Assembly (NCBI GenBank): GCA_016935665.1
Contig: JAFGQN010000210.1
Location: 1-64,000, forward strand
DNA from: Deltaproteobacteria bacterium
Lineage (GTDB): Bacteria; Myxococcota_A; Polyangia; JAAYKL01
Length of the DNA: 64,000 nt
Reading direction: 5' to 3'
A model generated the notes under the pieces. The model was not told the origin of the DNA. It saw only the letters and a program-made list of their open reading frames with translations, and ran no database searches. The stretch's first letter is position 1. Each line of letters starts with the position of its first letter. This document shows positions 35,326-44,151 of this stretch, piece after piece. Made by a program: the position numbers and the translations under genes.

Positions 35326-37140
35326 TCAGATACTCAACTGGTCCGACCTGTGACGGGTCATAAAGTCCAACACCAAACGACTGATAAAAATCGCCGAGAA
35401 CATACTTGTTACAATTCCGACCAGCAAGGTGACTGCGAAACCTTTGATTTCGCCAGTTCCGTACTGGAACATTACCACACCCGCGATAAACGTTGTGATT
35501 TGTGCGTCAAAGATGGTCCAAAACGCCCGCTTAAAGCCCGCGTCCACCGCTGCTCGTGGTGATTTTCCGCCGCGCAACTCTTCACGAATACGCTCGTAAA
35601 TGATCACGTTGGCGTCCACCGCCATGCCCATCGTAAGAATAATACCAGCAATGCCTGGCAATGTGAGCGTTGCCCCACCACCACTGAGAATGGCTGCAAT
35701 GAACGCGCCGTTGCACACCAACGCCAGATTTGCGGCGAATCCCGCACCCTTATAATACAGCATCATAAACAGCAAAATCGCAACGATTCCCACGATAAAT
35801 GCGATTTGGCCCATATGTATTGCATCCTGACCCAACTGAGGACCAACGGTGGATTCCGTAACGGGTTTGATGGGAGCCGGCAGTGCACCGGCGTTCAATA
35901 CGATAACAAGGTCTTTGGCTTCGTTGAGCAAGTTGTTCATCGCATCTGCGCGGCCCAGGGTAATCTGACAGTTGCCGCCGGAAATTTTTTCCTGAATTAC
36001 TGGAGCAGACTGTACTTTGCCGTCGAGGACAATGGCCATGCGTTCCTGAACATTCTCTCCGGTTAAATCGGCAAAGATACCGGCGCCTTCCTGGTTGAAG
36101 CGCAACGAAACATAGGGTTTGCCCTGTTCGTTAAATGCAACAGCGGCCTGATCAATGTATTCACCGGTTATCCCGGCGACTTTTAAGGTATAATACGTGC
36201 GCCAGGTGACATCTGCAGTCGGGTTGCCAGCGGCATCCTTACCCTGCTGCTCCTGATAGGAGATTTCCCGGTTGTCCGGCATCTCCACTCCTTCGAGGAA
36301 ATCCTGCAGCAATTGTCGCCCGCTTTTTCCGCGCAATTGATTTTTTGCCGACAGATAGTAATGCCCGGTTCCAGGTTCCTGATGCAGGGAAATAACTGAA
36401 TCCTTATCATCCGCCAGAGCTGAAATTTTTTCCTTCATCGCTCCAGTTTTAAAAAATTCAGCCGTTCCCTTGTCGTCCACAATTTTCAACTCCAGACGGG
36501 CTGTCTGCGCGATAATGCGCTTGATGCGGGAAATCTGTGATTCATTGATACCGGGAATTTGAACGATAATATCATTATTGGCCAGTCGCGGAATAACCGA
36601 TGTATTAGCCCATCCCATATTATCAATACGAATACTGATGGTTTCCACAGCTTGCTTGATGGACATCTCTTCGGTTTCGTCGATGATTTCCTGCTTCAGT
36701 TCCATGTGAACTGTCGAGCCGGATTCGGACACTTCCACTGCAAGACGGCGGTAATCCTTGAGGACCTCTTTGGCCTTGTCGGATTTCATGCCAGCGGCAT
36801 CGGGAAACACCAGATCAAACCGATAATTATTTTCGCGGGAGGACACAGCTTTGACCTTCTTGATTTTTGCCGTTTCACCCAGTTCATGAACGATCGACTC
36901 AGCGATGTGATCACGCTTGTCTTCCACAGCGGCATCAACGCCAACTTCGTAAATCATTCGCAACCCGCCCTGCAGATCGAGTCCCAGGTTAATTCCTGGA
37001 AACAGATCACGAAGGAAGGCAAACTTGTCGTGTTCGTCCTCCCCTTTTGGTGCGGGAACAACCGTCGTAATCGACGCTGCGGCAGAAATGCCGAGCAGCA
37101 ATACGAGAACGATCACTCTCCATAACCACTTGCGTTCCAC
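35326..37140 (-). CDS. secD: Protein translocase subunit SecD
   Basis: This encodes 604 residues. The six-TM SecD layout shows [14 protein letters not shown] near the first membrane segment, and the C-terminal block [28 protein letters not shown] is present with usual spacing (the motif starts GGATLTLPG). The P1 base and head domains lie in the periplasm. The start codon is GTG and overlaps the yajC stop (TAGTG). SecD works with SecF at the Sec channel. Confidence 0.97.
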   Translation of the reverse strand: [604 protein letters not shown]

Positions 37141-37595
37141 TATTTTTTCTCCGCCTTCGTATCAGATGCTTTTTTATCTGATTTCACAAAAGTCTCATAC
37201 AGGCCGGACACCTGTGACCGAAGCACTCGCACGCGAACTTTGTCCGCCAGCTCCACAGTCAACACATTGTCCTTCTCTAGTACCACACGCCCAATAAGAC
37301 CTCCGTTAGTTACAATTTCAGCGCCTTTACCAATGGCATCCAGCATCTTCTGATGCTCTTTGGCTTTCTTTTGCTGAGGCCGGATGAGTAAAAGGTAAAA
37401 GACAACAAACATCAAAACGATCATTATGAGACCGCTCTTGCCACCACCAAACAGACCTGGAGACTGGGCAGGTGCATTCCCCTCAGCAGCGCCCTGCGTG
37501 GCCACAGGCTGAGACTCTCCACCACCTGCAGAAGGCGCAGCAGCGCCATCCGCCTGAGCGATAATGTTTTCAACAATTGGATTAATAATTTTCAA
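37140..37595 (-). CDS. yajC: Sec translocon accessory subunit YajC
   Basis: This encodes 151 residues. An unusual Ala/Gly-rich N-terminal extension of about 50 residues precedes the single membrane segment GLIMIVLMFVVFYLLLI and the family-specific RPQQKKAKEHQKML. The final basic tail is KSDKKASDTKAEKK. YajC binds SecDF. It heads the operon yajC-secD-secF-recJ. The 300 bases upstream to 37863 hold the divergent promoter region with A/T-rich sequence. Confidence 0.95.
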   Translation of the reverse strand: MKIINPIVENIIAQADGAAAPSAGGGESQPVATQGAAEGNAPAQSPGLFGGGKSGLIMIVLMFVVFYLLLIRPQQKKAKEHQKMLDAIGKGAEIVTNGGLIGRVVLEKDNVLTVELADKVRVRVLRSQVSGLYETFVKSDKKASDTKAEKK

Positions 37596-37863
37596 AATGG
37601 TCTCCTATAAAACACGGGAACAGGAAAAAACCGATTTCCATAAATGTAAAAAAAGGCGGACAACTACTATCAAAAGGGTTATGGTGGGTCAAGAACTCTT
37701 CTACATAACGTGCACAAAAAAGTGCTTTTTTTCGGGCCCGGTTAAAAATCGATCGAAGCCGCAGTTGTTTTCTGCGGAGGTGTTTCCTCTGTATTTCTTG
37801 ACAGATTAAAAAAAACGCCAAATAATCAAGCACATAACTTAGAAAGGATTCCCTTTTCCAATT

Positions 37864-38493
37864 ATGAAATCACTGGCAAAATTCATAATTACTGTAATCG
37901 TAATCATTGCGATATTCGCCATCATAGGGAGGCTTTTCTTCTTTGATATTGGCAAAACCGCCAATTACACCATGGTTCCCAATGTGATTCCCGGGGATAT
38001 ATTCATTTTCCGTACCATCGGATTGCTCGGCAAAGGCGATATTGCTGTTTGTCGCAATCCAGACGATCCCTCCACCCTGGTTATTGGCAGAATTGTCGGC
38101 GTCCCGGGAGATTCATTTAAGTTAGCCAATAATCATTTTCATTTCGGAAAACGGATAGTACAGCATCAATATACAAATCCAGCGATATACTTCGATAAGA
38201 GCACAGAAGAACACATCAAATACGTAGTACGAGTGGCAGAGGAAAAACTCGGGGGTGTATTGTATTCTGTTGCCTTTATGGATACGTCACGCGGCAGGGA
38301 CTATCAGCAAACGGTTATTCCTGAACACTATTTTTTCCTGATGGGTGACAATCGAAACATGGCGTACGACAGCCGGAACTATGGATTGGTCCCTATTGAT
38401 TCCTGTTTAGGCGAAGCCGTCTTTCTGTTGTGGGCAGCGGAAACCAATGGCGACCTCAAGCAATCAGCAAGAACATTTTCATGGATTCACTAA
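37864..38493 (+). CDS. Signal peptidase I homologue lacking the catalytic dyad
   Basis: This encodes 209 residues. One N-terminal membrane anchor is followed by an S26 fold: box C GDIAVCRNP, box D GRIVGVPGDSF and box E GDNRNMAYDSRNYG. At the position of the catalytic Ser (normally in SMxPT) stands Thr36 in YTMVPN, and the general base Lys of box D (KR) is Gly75 in IGRIVG. Both catalytic residues are thus altered while structural boxes are kept. The protein may have lost peptidase activity and be a binding partner or chaperone; a Thr-based activity cannot be excluded. Confidence 0.75.
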   Translation: MKSLAKFIITVIVIIAIFAIIGRLFFFDIGKTANYTMVPNVIPGDIFIFRTIGLLGKGDIAVCRNPDDPSTLVIGRIVGVPGDSFKLANNHFHFGKRIVQHQYTNPAIYFDKSTEEHIKYVVRVAEEKLGGVLYSVAFMDTSRGRDYQQTVIPEHYFFLMGDNRNMAYDSRNYGLVPIDSCLGEAVFLLWAAETNGDLKQSARTFSWIH

Positions 38494-39047
38494 AAAACAC
38501 AAAGTCGCTTTCTCTCGTTTCTACAGTGATGTTCGGAAGACGCACTCCACACATTCTACCCGTTCTATTCGTGACAGGGTTGGTCGTCACACTGCCAACC
38601 ATCTCGAATTCCGCGATCACACCCTCCCCGAAATACCTGGCGGCGGTGATACAGGAAATCACGCGATTGGGCCACACGATTGACTGCAGTGATTCCTCTG
38701 GGTTATGCACTGTGCAACAACAGAACAATGCCATCGCTTCAGCTAAAGAGAAGACCGAAGCAGCTGTGACCATCCAAATCGACGACGCATCCGCCACTGT
38801 TTCTCTGGTCATCAATGACTTTCTGAATGGCGAGGTTGTCTCGAACGATACGATGCGAAAATTGATGGAATTAAACCACAAAATGATTGTGGCCAAACTG
38901 TCCATCAACCCCGAAAACGACACCGTAACCCTCTGCGCCGTAATCAACACCGACTCGAATTTTGACCGGAAAACGTTTCGATCTGTTTTTAAGGGATTTA
39001 TAGAGGTCGCCGCAGAAATCAAAAAACAACTCTTTGCTCAGAACTGA
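38481..39047 (+). CDS. Secreted YbjN-like protein
   Basis: This encodes 188 residues from MDSLKNT, which overlaps the end of the signal-peptidase-like gene by 13 bases; a later ATG is also possible. A signal peptide (about 17-45) ends near ISNSAI. The mature domain alternates helices and strands (AAVIQEITRLGH, VTIQIDD, LMELNHKMIVAK) as in the YbjN/type-III-chaperone-like fold. Linkage with the preceding inactive-looking peptidase homologue suggests joint function; that is inference. Confidence 0.6.
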   Translation: MDSLKNTKSLSLVSTVMFGRRTPHILPVLFVTGLVVTLPTISNSAITPSPKYLAAVIQEITRLGHTIDCSDSSGLCTVQQQNNAIASAKEKTEAAVTIQIDDASATVSLVINDFLNGEVVSNDTMRKLMELNHKMIVAKLSINPENDTVTLCAVINTDSNFDRKTFRSVFKGFIEVAAEIKKQLFAQN

Positions 39048-39757
39048 ACAATCGCCTTTGCGGGTCGGGATTTCCCCGGATTTGCAAACATCCAGTTTTT
39101 GGAGGCACGGGATATACATCTTCCCGCATCGTAGGCATCCTGATTTCCCGCAGTGGCGCCCGCCGCTTCCACTTTGCCCCCGCGACCAATATATATTATA
39201 AATCGGACGCCGGTTTTTCCTTGTAAACATGTGTCAATTTCTTCCCGATGCGTTTCCAGATCGTTAAGAAACTGTTCATTTCCGCTCCAATCAAAGGGCG
39301 CCGGATGATTGTATGGCGCTTCAAACGGAAAATTGTAACGCACTTTTGCCTTGCCGCCCCCAATGGGTTTTTGAAAGTGGATCCGTTTCATTTTTCCGAT
39401 CACACATGACTGAGTCGCTTCAGAACCGAGAGAACCGTCCTCGAAATATATTTCATCTGTCACAGAACCATCCGGAGCAACAATAAGAAAGACGCTCAAG
39501 TCTCCTTCAATTTCTTCGAGGAAATCCAATGCCTCCGTTTGATAACAGTCAAGGAACGCCTGGAAATGCTGCTGCATGGTATCTTCCACGATGCTGTCGT
39601 CAATTTTGCCCCACAGCCCATTCACCTGAACATTTTGCTGTGGCTCAGTCACCACCTCCTCCATTTCGGGAGCCGGCGCGTGAACTGGGGCCACAGATTC
39701 CTTTGACGCGCCGCAGGACAGAACCAGAAATCCCAATAACAGTGTGAGTTTTTTCAT
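39038..39757 (-). CDS. Lipoprotein with AgmX/PglI-like C-terminal domain
   Basis: This encodes 239 residues from the ATG at 39757 with GAGG upstream. Lipobox LSC follows a signal peptide. The domain with FQAFLDCYQTEAL, FLIVAPDGSV and the strand end VRYNFPFEAP matches the AgmX/PglI module of Myxococcota TonB-like proteins. A second, shorter copy (about 165-239) starts at EEIDTCLQGKT and ends in KAIVQF. It converges with the YbjN-like gene with a 10-base overlap. Probable envelope role related to motility or energy transduction, as inferred from the family. Confidence 0.75.
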   Translation of the reverse strand: MKKLTLLLGFLVLSCGASKESVAPVHAPAPEMEEVVTEPQQNVQVNGLWGKIDDSIVEDTMQQHFQAFLDCYQTEALDFLEEIEGDLSVFLIVAPDGSVTDEIYFEDGSLGSEATQSCVIGKMKRIHFQKPIGGGKAKVRYNFPFEAPYNHPAPFDWSGNEQFLNDLETHREEIDTCLQGKTGVRFIIYIGRGGKVEAAGATAGNQDAYDAGRCISRASKNWMFANPGKSRPAKAIVQF

Positions 39758-39987
39758 AACATTCATCCTCTGTGTGTGTGTTACCACTCAATGACAACTC
39801 ATCTCGGACGTAAAAATGAAAATGGCTGTCTAATTATGACCCGATAATTCTCGGCGAACCAACAGAATCATTACATTTTTGCGACTCACCTGAAACAGTA
39901 TGCTACACTTTTTCTGATTGATGCGGTGAACAGCACCTGCTCCAGCCGAAACCCCGGGTTTTATAGCTTAAGGGGAATGGGGGCTCA

Positions 39988-42072
39988 ATGAAAAAACCAA
40001 ATTACACGTCCCCGATTGCAGACGGATCGTTTCATCGTTTTTCGGCCGCGGTCCTTTTTACCGCTACACTCATCAGCCAATGGGGCTGTGGTGGAAGAAC
40101 CATCGGTGAGCCCCAATGCGATTCAGATACCGAATGCCCCGACGGATACATTTGTGATGAGGAAAATCTTTGTATCCCCGTTTCAATATCCACGGATGAC
40201 ACCGGCGATACCACAAGCGGTGCTGATTCGGGAAGCGACACCGCATCAAACACAGGGAGCGATATCGACACCGCAAGTGAAACGGACACATATACCCATT
40301 CCGAGACCGAACCGGATACAGACTCATGGAGCGATACACCAACCGAACCAGACTCCGAATCCGACTCTCAAAGTGATTCTCAGATGGACACAGATTCCGA
40401 CACCATCGATTCTGATACGCAAACGAACACTGAGACGGACTCCACCAGCGATAGCAACACGGGGGTCGACACACAGACCGAAACGGACATTGCAACGGAT
40501 TCAGACACAGATTCAAACACAGGTTCAGACACAGGATCAGACACAGGTTCAGACACAGGTTCAGACACGTTCTCGGATACGGACACAGGCAGCGATGCGC
40601 AATCCGATACCGACACAGGTTCAGATACGCAAACCGCGCCGGATGGCGATTGCACCTGGTTGTGCGTTTCCGCATGGGCGTGCCAATCCAGCTACAGTGG
40701 CACCGTCGACTGGAGCAGCAGTTGCGCATCTTTCCCCAATATCTGCTGCATTCCCTGGTCCGATACCGATTCAAGCACCGAGGATACCGCTACCGGGGTG
40801 GACTCGGATACCACCGCGTGTCCAGGGGTTCCACCAACCTGTCTGGAGAACCAAAGTGGCGTGTACAGCTCCGAAGGTTGCTGCGCCGCTTCCGCAGTAT
40901 CCGCCAGCTGTCAATCCGGCACATGGGAATGCCCGCTGGGATACCTGAATCAAAGTCTCTGCGAAAACTTCGCACCGGATTGTCCACCCAGTTCCCCTTT
41001 GGGATGTGGATTTTTCTTCCCGGTGTTTTATCCCGCAGGAGATAACATCACAAGCATCGCCATGGGCAACATCAACGGTGACAGCTATTTTGACATTATT
41101 GCGGCCGCCTCATTCGACAACGGTTTTTCCATATTACCCGGCAATGGGGATGGTACGTTTGGAAATGCAACCATCATCACCGATGTTGGAACACTCCCCT
41201 CAACGGTCAGGGTCGCTGACATGAATGATGACGGCCTGACCGACGTGCTTGTCGCATTTCGAGACGACAATGAAGTGGGCATTTTTTTGGGCAACGGCAA
41301 CGGAACGTTCCAAATTAAAATTCCCGTATCAGTTCTCACAGATCCATTTGATCTCATTGTCATGGACGTCAATAAAGATGCCGTACCGGATTTGATTTTT
41401 ACGTCCAACGACATTACTACCCCACGCATTGGTGTGCGCACTGCCAAAAAGAATGCGTCGGGATGGACAGGAAGCTTCAATAACACAGTATCCACCACCA
41501 CGGATGACGGCCCGACCGGTCTGGCAGCCGGTGATTTCAATAACGACGGTTTCGTTGATCTGGTGGTGGCCTGCGGGCTGGCAGATACGCTGAACATTCT
41601 GACCGGTGATGGCGACGCCAGTTTTACCAGGAGTCTGACACTGGTTTCCGGTGATCATCCGGTTTATCCCTCTGTCGCAGACCTGGACAACGATGGAAAC
41701 GACGACATCATGGTGGGCAATCAGTTTGCAGATGATATTTCCATCTGGTATGGCGCGGGAGACGGAACCTTTGGTGCGCGTCATGACTTTATTGCCGGAG
41801 ACGGTGCGCGGGCGGTTGCAGCCACATTTTTCAACAGTGATCTCATTGCCGATCTGGTGGTTTCCAATTGGCGCGAGGACTCCCTTTCTCTGCTGCCCGG
41901 CGCGACGGATACAGATGGCAGTTTCTTTTTCGAAGGGAATGCCTATTATGGCGGAGATGCCCCCAGTCGACCATTGGTAACCGACATCAATGGCGACACT
42001 ATTCCCGACGCCATCATCGGCAGTCGCGGTATGGATGCCGTGGCGGTACTGTTGGGATACTGCAACCAGTAA
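39988..42072 (+). CDS. FG-GAP/VCBS-repeat lipoprotein with Asp/Ser/Thr linker
   Basis: This encodes 694 residues. The signal sequence ends at the imperfect lipobox QWGC. A short Cys-rich module (CDSDTECPDGYICDEE) precedes about 170 residues of D/S/T/E-rich linker with SDTGSDTGSDT units. A Cys-rich region follows, then FG-GAP/VCBS repeats (from about residue 340) with calcium-type motifs such as DMNDDGLTDVLV and DLDNDGNDDIMV forming a beta-propeller. Likely exposed on the cell surface; ligand unknown. The upstream A/T-rich stretch probably holds its promoter. Confidence 0.85.
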   Translation: MKKPNYTSPIADGSFHRFSAAVLFTATLISQWGCGGRTIGEPQCDSDTECPDGYICDEENLCIPVSISTDDTGDTTSGADSGSDTASNTGSDIDTASETDTYTHSETEPDTDSWSDTPTEPDSESDSQSDSQMDTDSDTIDSDTQTNTETDSTSDSNTGVDTQTETDIATDSDTDSNTGSDTGSDTGSDTGSDTFSDTDTGSDAQSDTDTGSDTQTAPDGDCTWLCVSAWACQSSYSGTVDWSSSCASFPNICCIPWSDTDSSTEDTATGVDSDTTACPGVPPTCLENQSGVYSSEGCCAASAVSASCQSGTWECPLGYLNQSLCENFAPDCPPSSPLGCGFFFPVFYPAGDNITSIAMGNINGDSYFDIIAAASFDNGFSILPGNGDGTFGNATIITDVGTLPSTVRVADMNDDGLTDVLVAFRDDNEVGIFLGNGNGTFQIKIPVSVLTDPFDLIVMDVNKDAVPDLIFTSNDITTPRIGVRTAKKNASGWTGSFNNTVSTTTDDGPTGLAAGDFNNDGFVDLVVACGLADTLNILTGDGDASFTRSLTLVSGDHPVYPSVADLDNDGNDDIMVGNQFADDISIWYGAGDGTFGARHDFIAGDGARAVAATFFNSDLIADLVVSNWREDSLSLLPGATDTDGSFFFEGNAYYGGDAPSRPLVTDINGDTIPDAIIGSRGMDAVAVLLGYCNQ

Positions 42073-42090
42073 TCCCAGAAATCGCAAATC

Positions 42091-42430
42091 TCAATTCCTC
42101 ACCTTGACCAGAGTAAACAACGAAGCAGCCAGCATCTGCTGCTCTTCGGCCATACTGCCGCTGTTGTCCACCACAAGCTACACATCCGCCGAGGTGTAGC
42201 GATTCGATGACGGATCGGCGCACCAATGGCTGGGCTCAGTGCCCTGTGGGGTATCCGTTTCTTCTGAACCGATTGTATCCGTGTCGTTCGAACCGGTTGT
42301 ATCCGTGTCGTCTGAATCTGTTGATACCAGTTGCGTATCGGTGTCGCTGAATCAGAAATGGTAGCCGCCACCGAAGTAACGGTGTCCAGGTGCTCGGACG
42401 CGGTATCCCGTGAGGGAAGCGTGAGGCAAT
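42091..42430 (-). pseudogene. Remnant of a VWA-domain lipoprotein
   Basis: On the minus strand the frame ending with TGA at 42091-42093 reads LVVDNSGSMAEEQQML, the start of a von Willebrand A domain with the MIDAS DxSxS motif. Upstream in the same frame an in-frame TAG (42178-42180) interrupts RYTSADV, preceded by HWCADPSSN and a D/T-rich linker. At about 42349 a frameshift moves the linker to another frame (TVTSVAATISDS). The start, lipobox and most of the VWA domain are missing. The frame continues open to near the stop of the adjacent lipoprotein gene. The relic has at least two disabling changes. Confidence 0.8.
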
Positions 42431-42436
42431 GCGGCC

Positions 42437-43966
42437 CTATTCAGTCACACGAGTGCAGGCCATGGAACAATCCTCCTCGTGACATGAATCGCAGTAAATA
42501 TCGGAAAGATACTCTTGCGCCTGGGTTGACATCTGATCCTCCAGCTCCTCAATATATGTATCGAGCAAGGGGCCCTGAAGTGCCGCGGCAATATTTTCAC
42601 AGTTCGAATCATCCGATGTAATCGAAACGGTGCCAATATTCACGTCTGCATCATTTAGCTGCAAGCTATAACCCAATTCTCCCGCTGATACGCCACTGCC
42701 GTGTAAAACAACAACAACGTCACTCAATGTAATTGAGTAATCGCACCCCACTATCAAAGGAATGCCCAAAATCGAAGTCGCCAGATTGGCATCGATATTG
42801 GTTGTTACCGGTTCAAAGGCGAGTTCCGCAGTTATGTCCTGTGGAGGGGTTAAATCATCAACTGTCACCGACACGTCCGGAGTGGTTACAGGTACGGTGC
42901 AACCGGTGGTTATCCCATCTGAACATGTGCTGTTTCCACAAATCTCAATTTCATAAGACACGCCTTCCATGGACAGATTCTGATGCTGAATACAGATATC
43001 CTGCACTGTTGTTTCCACCTGGCCAAGCCAGGTTTCAAGGCAACGTATCTCGCCATCATCAGACACCTGATCACATACGGACAATGTCGTATCAGAATCC
43101 TCCGTGTCTGCAGTGTCGGCTGTATCAGCAGTGTCTGCTGTGTCTGCTGTGTCGGCTGTATCTGCTGTATCTGCTGTATCTGCTGTATCTGCAGTGTCGG
43201 CTGTGTCTGCTGTGTCGGCTGTGTCGGCTGTATCTGCTGTGTCTGCAGTATCAGCAGTATCAGCTGTATCAGCAGTGTCTGCTGTATCTGCAGTGTCTGC
43301 AGTGTCTGCAGTATCAGCAGTATCAGCAGTATCAGCAGTATCAGCAGTATCAGCAGTGTCTGCAGTATCTGCTGTGTCTGCAGTATCAGCAGTATCAGCA
43401 GTATCTGCTGTATCCTCCACCATCACCGTATCCTCCACCGTCGCCGTATCAACCGAATCCGAATCGATGGTGACCGTGCCCCCAAAAACGATAATCTCTC
43501 CTTCTACGGCAAATCGCAACTGCACAATCCTGGTTTTATCTTTTACTATTTTAAACGTCTGTGGATTTGGCGAAACATACTCTGCCAGGACAGGAACCAG
43601 ATTTCCCCCTTCCAGCCGCGCAATTCGCCATCCCTCAGTGACAAGCAGTTCGTAGTCGCCTACGTTCAATTCTGTCTCAAGAAACAGCTGGTTCCCCAGA
43701 GGCATTGCAATCGCCATTGATTCCGGGCCATCCAAATCCAGGGTGGCCTCTACAATTCGATATACTGCCCCTCCTGCACTTTCAGTCTGCAACGGAATTA
43801 CCATGACCCCGTGAGCAGACTTCTTGCTTTTATGGCTACAGCCCGCCAACACGCTAATAATGAATGCAATGACCAGCAACTGAGCCACCATTGGGATAGA
43901 TAACAGAGCGACTCTTCGTCGACCGCGATTCATGTCGAATAAACCTGAATTTTTTATTCTGCGCAT
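42437..43966 (-). CDS. Lipoprotein with 34 Asp-Thr-Ala repeats
   Basis: This encodes 509 residues from the ATG at 43966 with AAGGAG upstream. The signal peptide is long and basic and ends in lipobox LAGC. A domain of about 120 residues precedes a pure (Asp-Thr-Ala)34 tract followed by DTEDSDTT. The rest (about 300 to 509) has eight or more cysteines and beta-type sequence, ending in CDSCHEEDC. The repeat should act as an extended spacer from the outer membrane. I recognise no domain in the C-terminal part. Confidence 0.8.
   Translation of the reverse strand: MRRIKNSGLFDMNRGRRRVALLSIPMVAQLLVIAFIISVLAGCSHKSKKSAHGVMVIPLQTESAGGAVYRIVEATLDLDGPESMAIAMPLGNQLFLETELNVGDYELLVTEGWRIARLEGGNLVPVLAEYVSPNPQTFKIVKDKTRIVQLRFAVEGEIIVFGGTVTIDSDSVDTATVEDTVMVEDTADTADTADTADTADTADTADTADTADTADTADTADTADTADTADTADTADTADTADTADTADTADTADTADTADTADTADTADTADTADTADTADTADTADTEDSDTTLSVCDQVSDDGEIRCLETWLGQVETTVQDICIQHQNLSMEGVSYEIEICGNSTCSDGITTGCTVPVTTPDVSVTVDDLTPPQDITAELAFEPVTTNIDANLATSILGIPLIVGCDYSITLSDVVVVLHGSGVSAGELGYSLQLNDADVNIGTVSITSDDSNCENIAAALQGPLLDTYIEELEDQMSTQAQEYLSDIYCDSCHEEDCSMACTRVTE
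43109..43414 (-). repeat. 34 tandem 9-bp repeats coding (Asp-Thr-Ala)34
   Basis: The 306-base tract is exactly 34 units of GAY-ACN-GCN. Third codon positions vary between units while the protein repeat is perfect, and longer identical multi-unit blocks recur, suggesting both slippage-type expansion and selection for the protein sequence. It sits in the lipoprotein gene at 42437-43966. The opposite strand also stays open through the repeat, which gives false open frames. Confidence 0.95.
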
Positions 43967-44151
43967 AAGAACTCCTTTCAAAAATCTAAGCAACACTTCA
44001 TCAGTAAAATTGAATTTGAACCAATCCAGAAGTACCGTCTGGCATAAAAAGAGACAACACAATATTTGAAAAACGCTTACTTTATCCCGATTTGACACCG
44101 GGAGCATAAATATTCAATACGGAAGGAGCAAAATCCAGCGGGACACAACTC

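Noticed and set aside
40016-40948. Plus-strand frame of 310 codons rich in Thr, Gln, Pro and Arg
   Set aside because: It is the shifted frame of the Asp/Ser/Thr linker of the FG-GAP lipoprotein gene.
43104-43655. A plus-strand frame coding Val-Ser-Ala repeats, and a CRISPR-like look of the tract
   Set aside because: It is the complement of the (Asp-Thr-Ala)34 tract. Units are 9 bases with no spacers, so it is neither a gene nor a CRISPR array.
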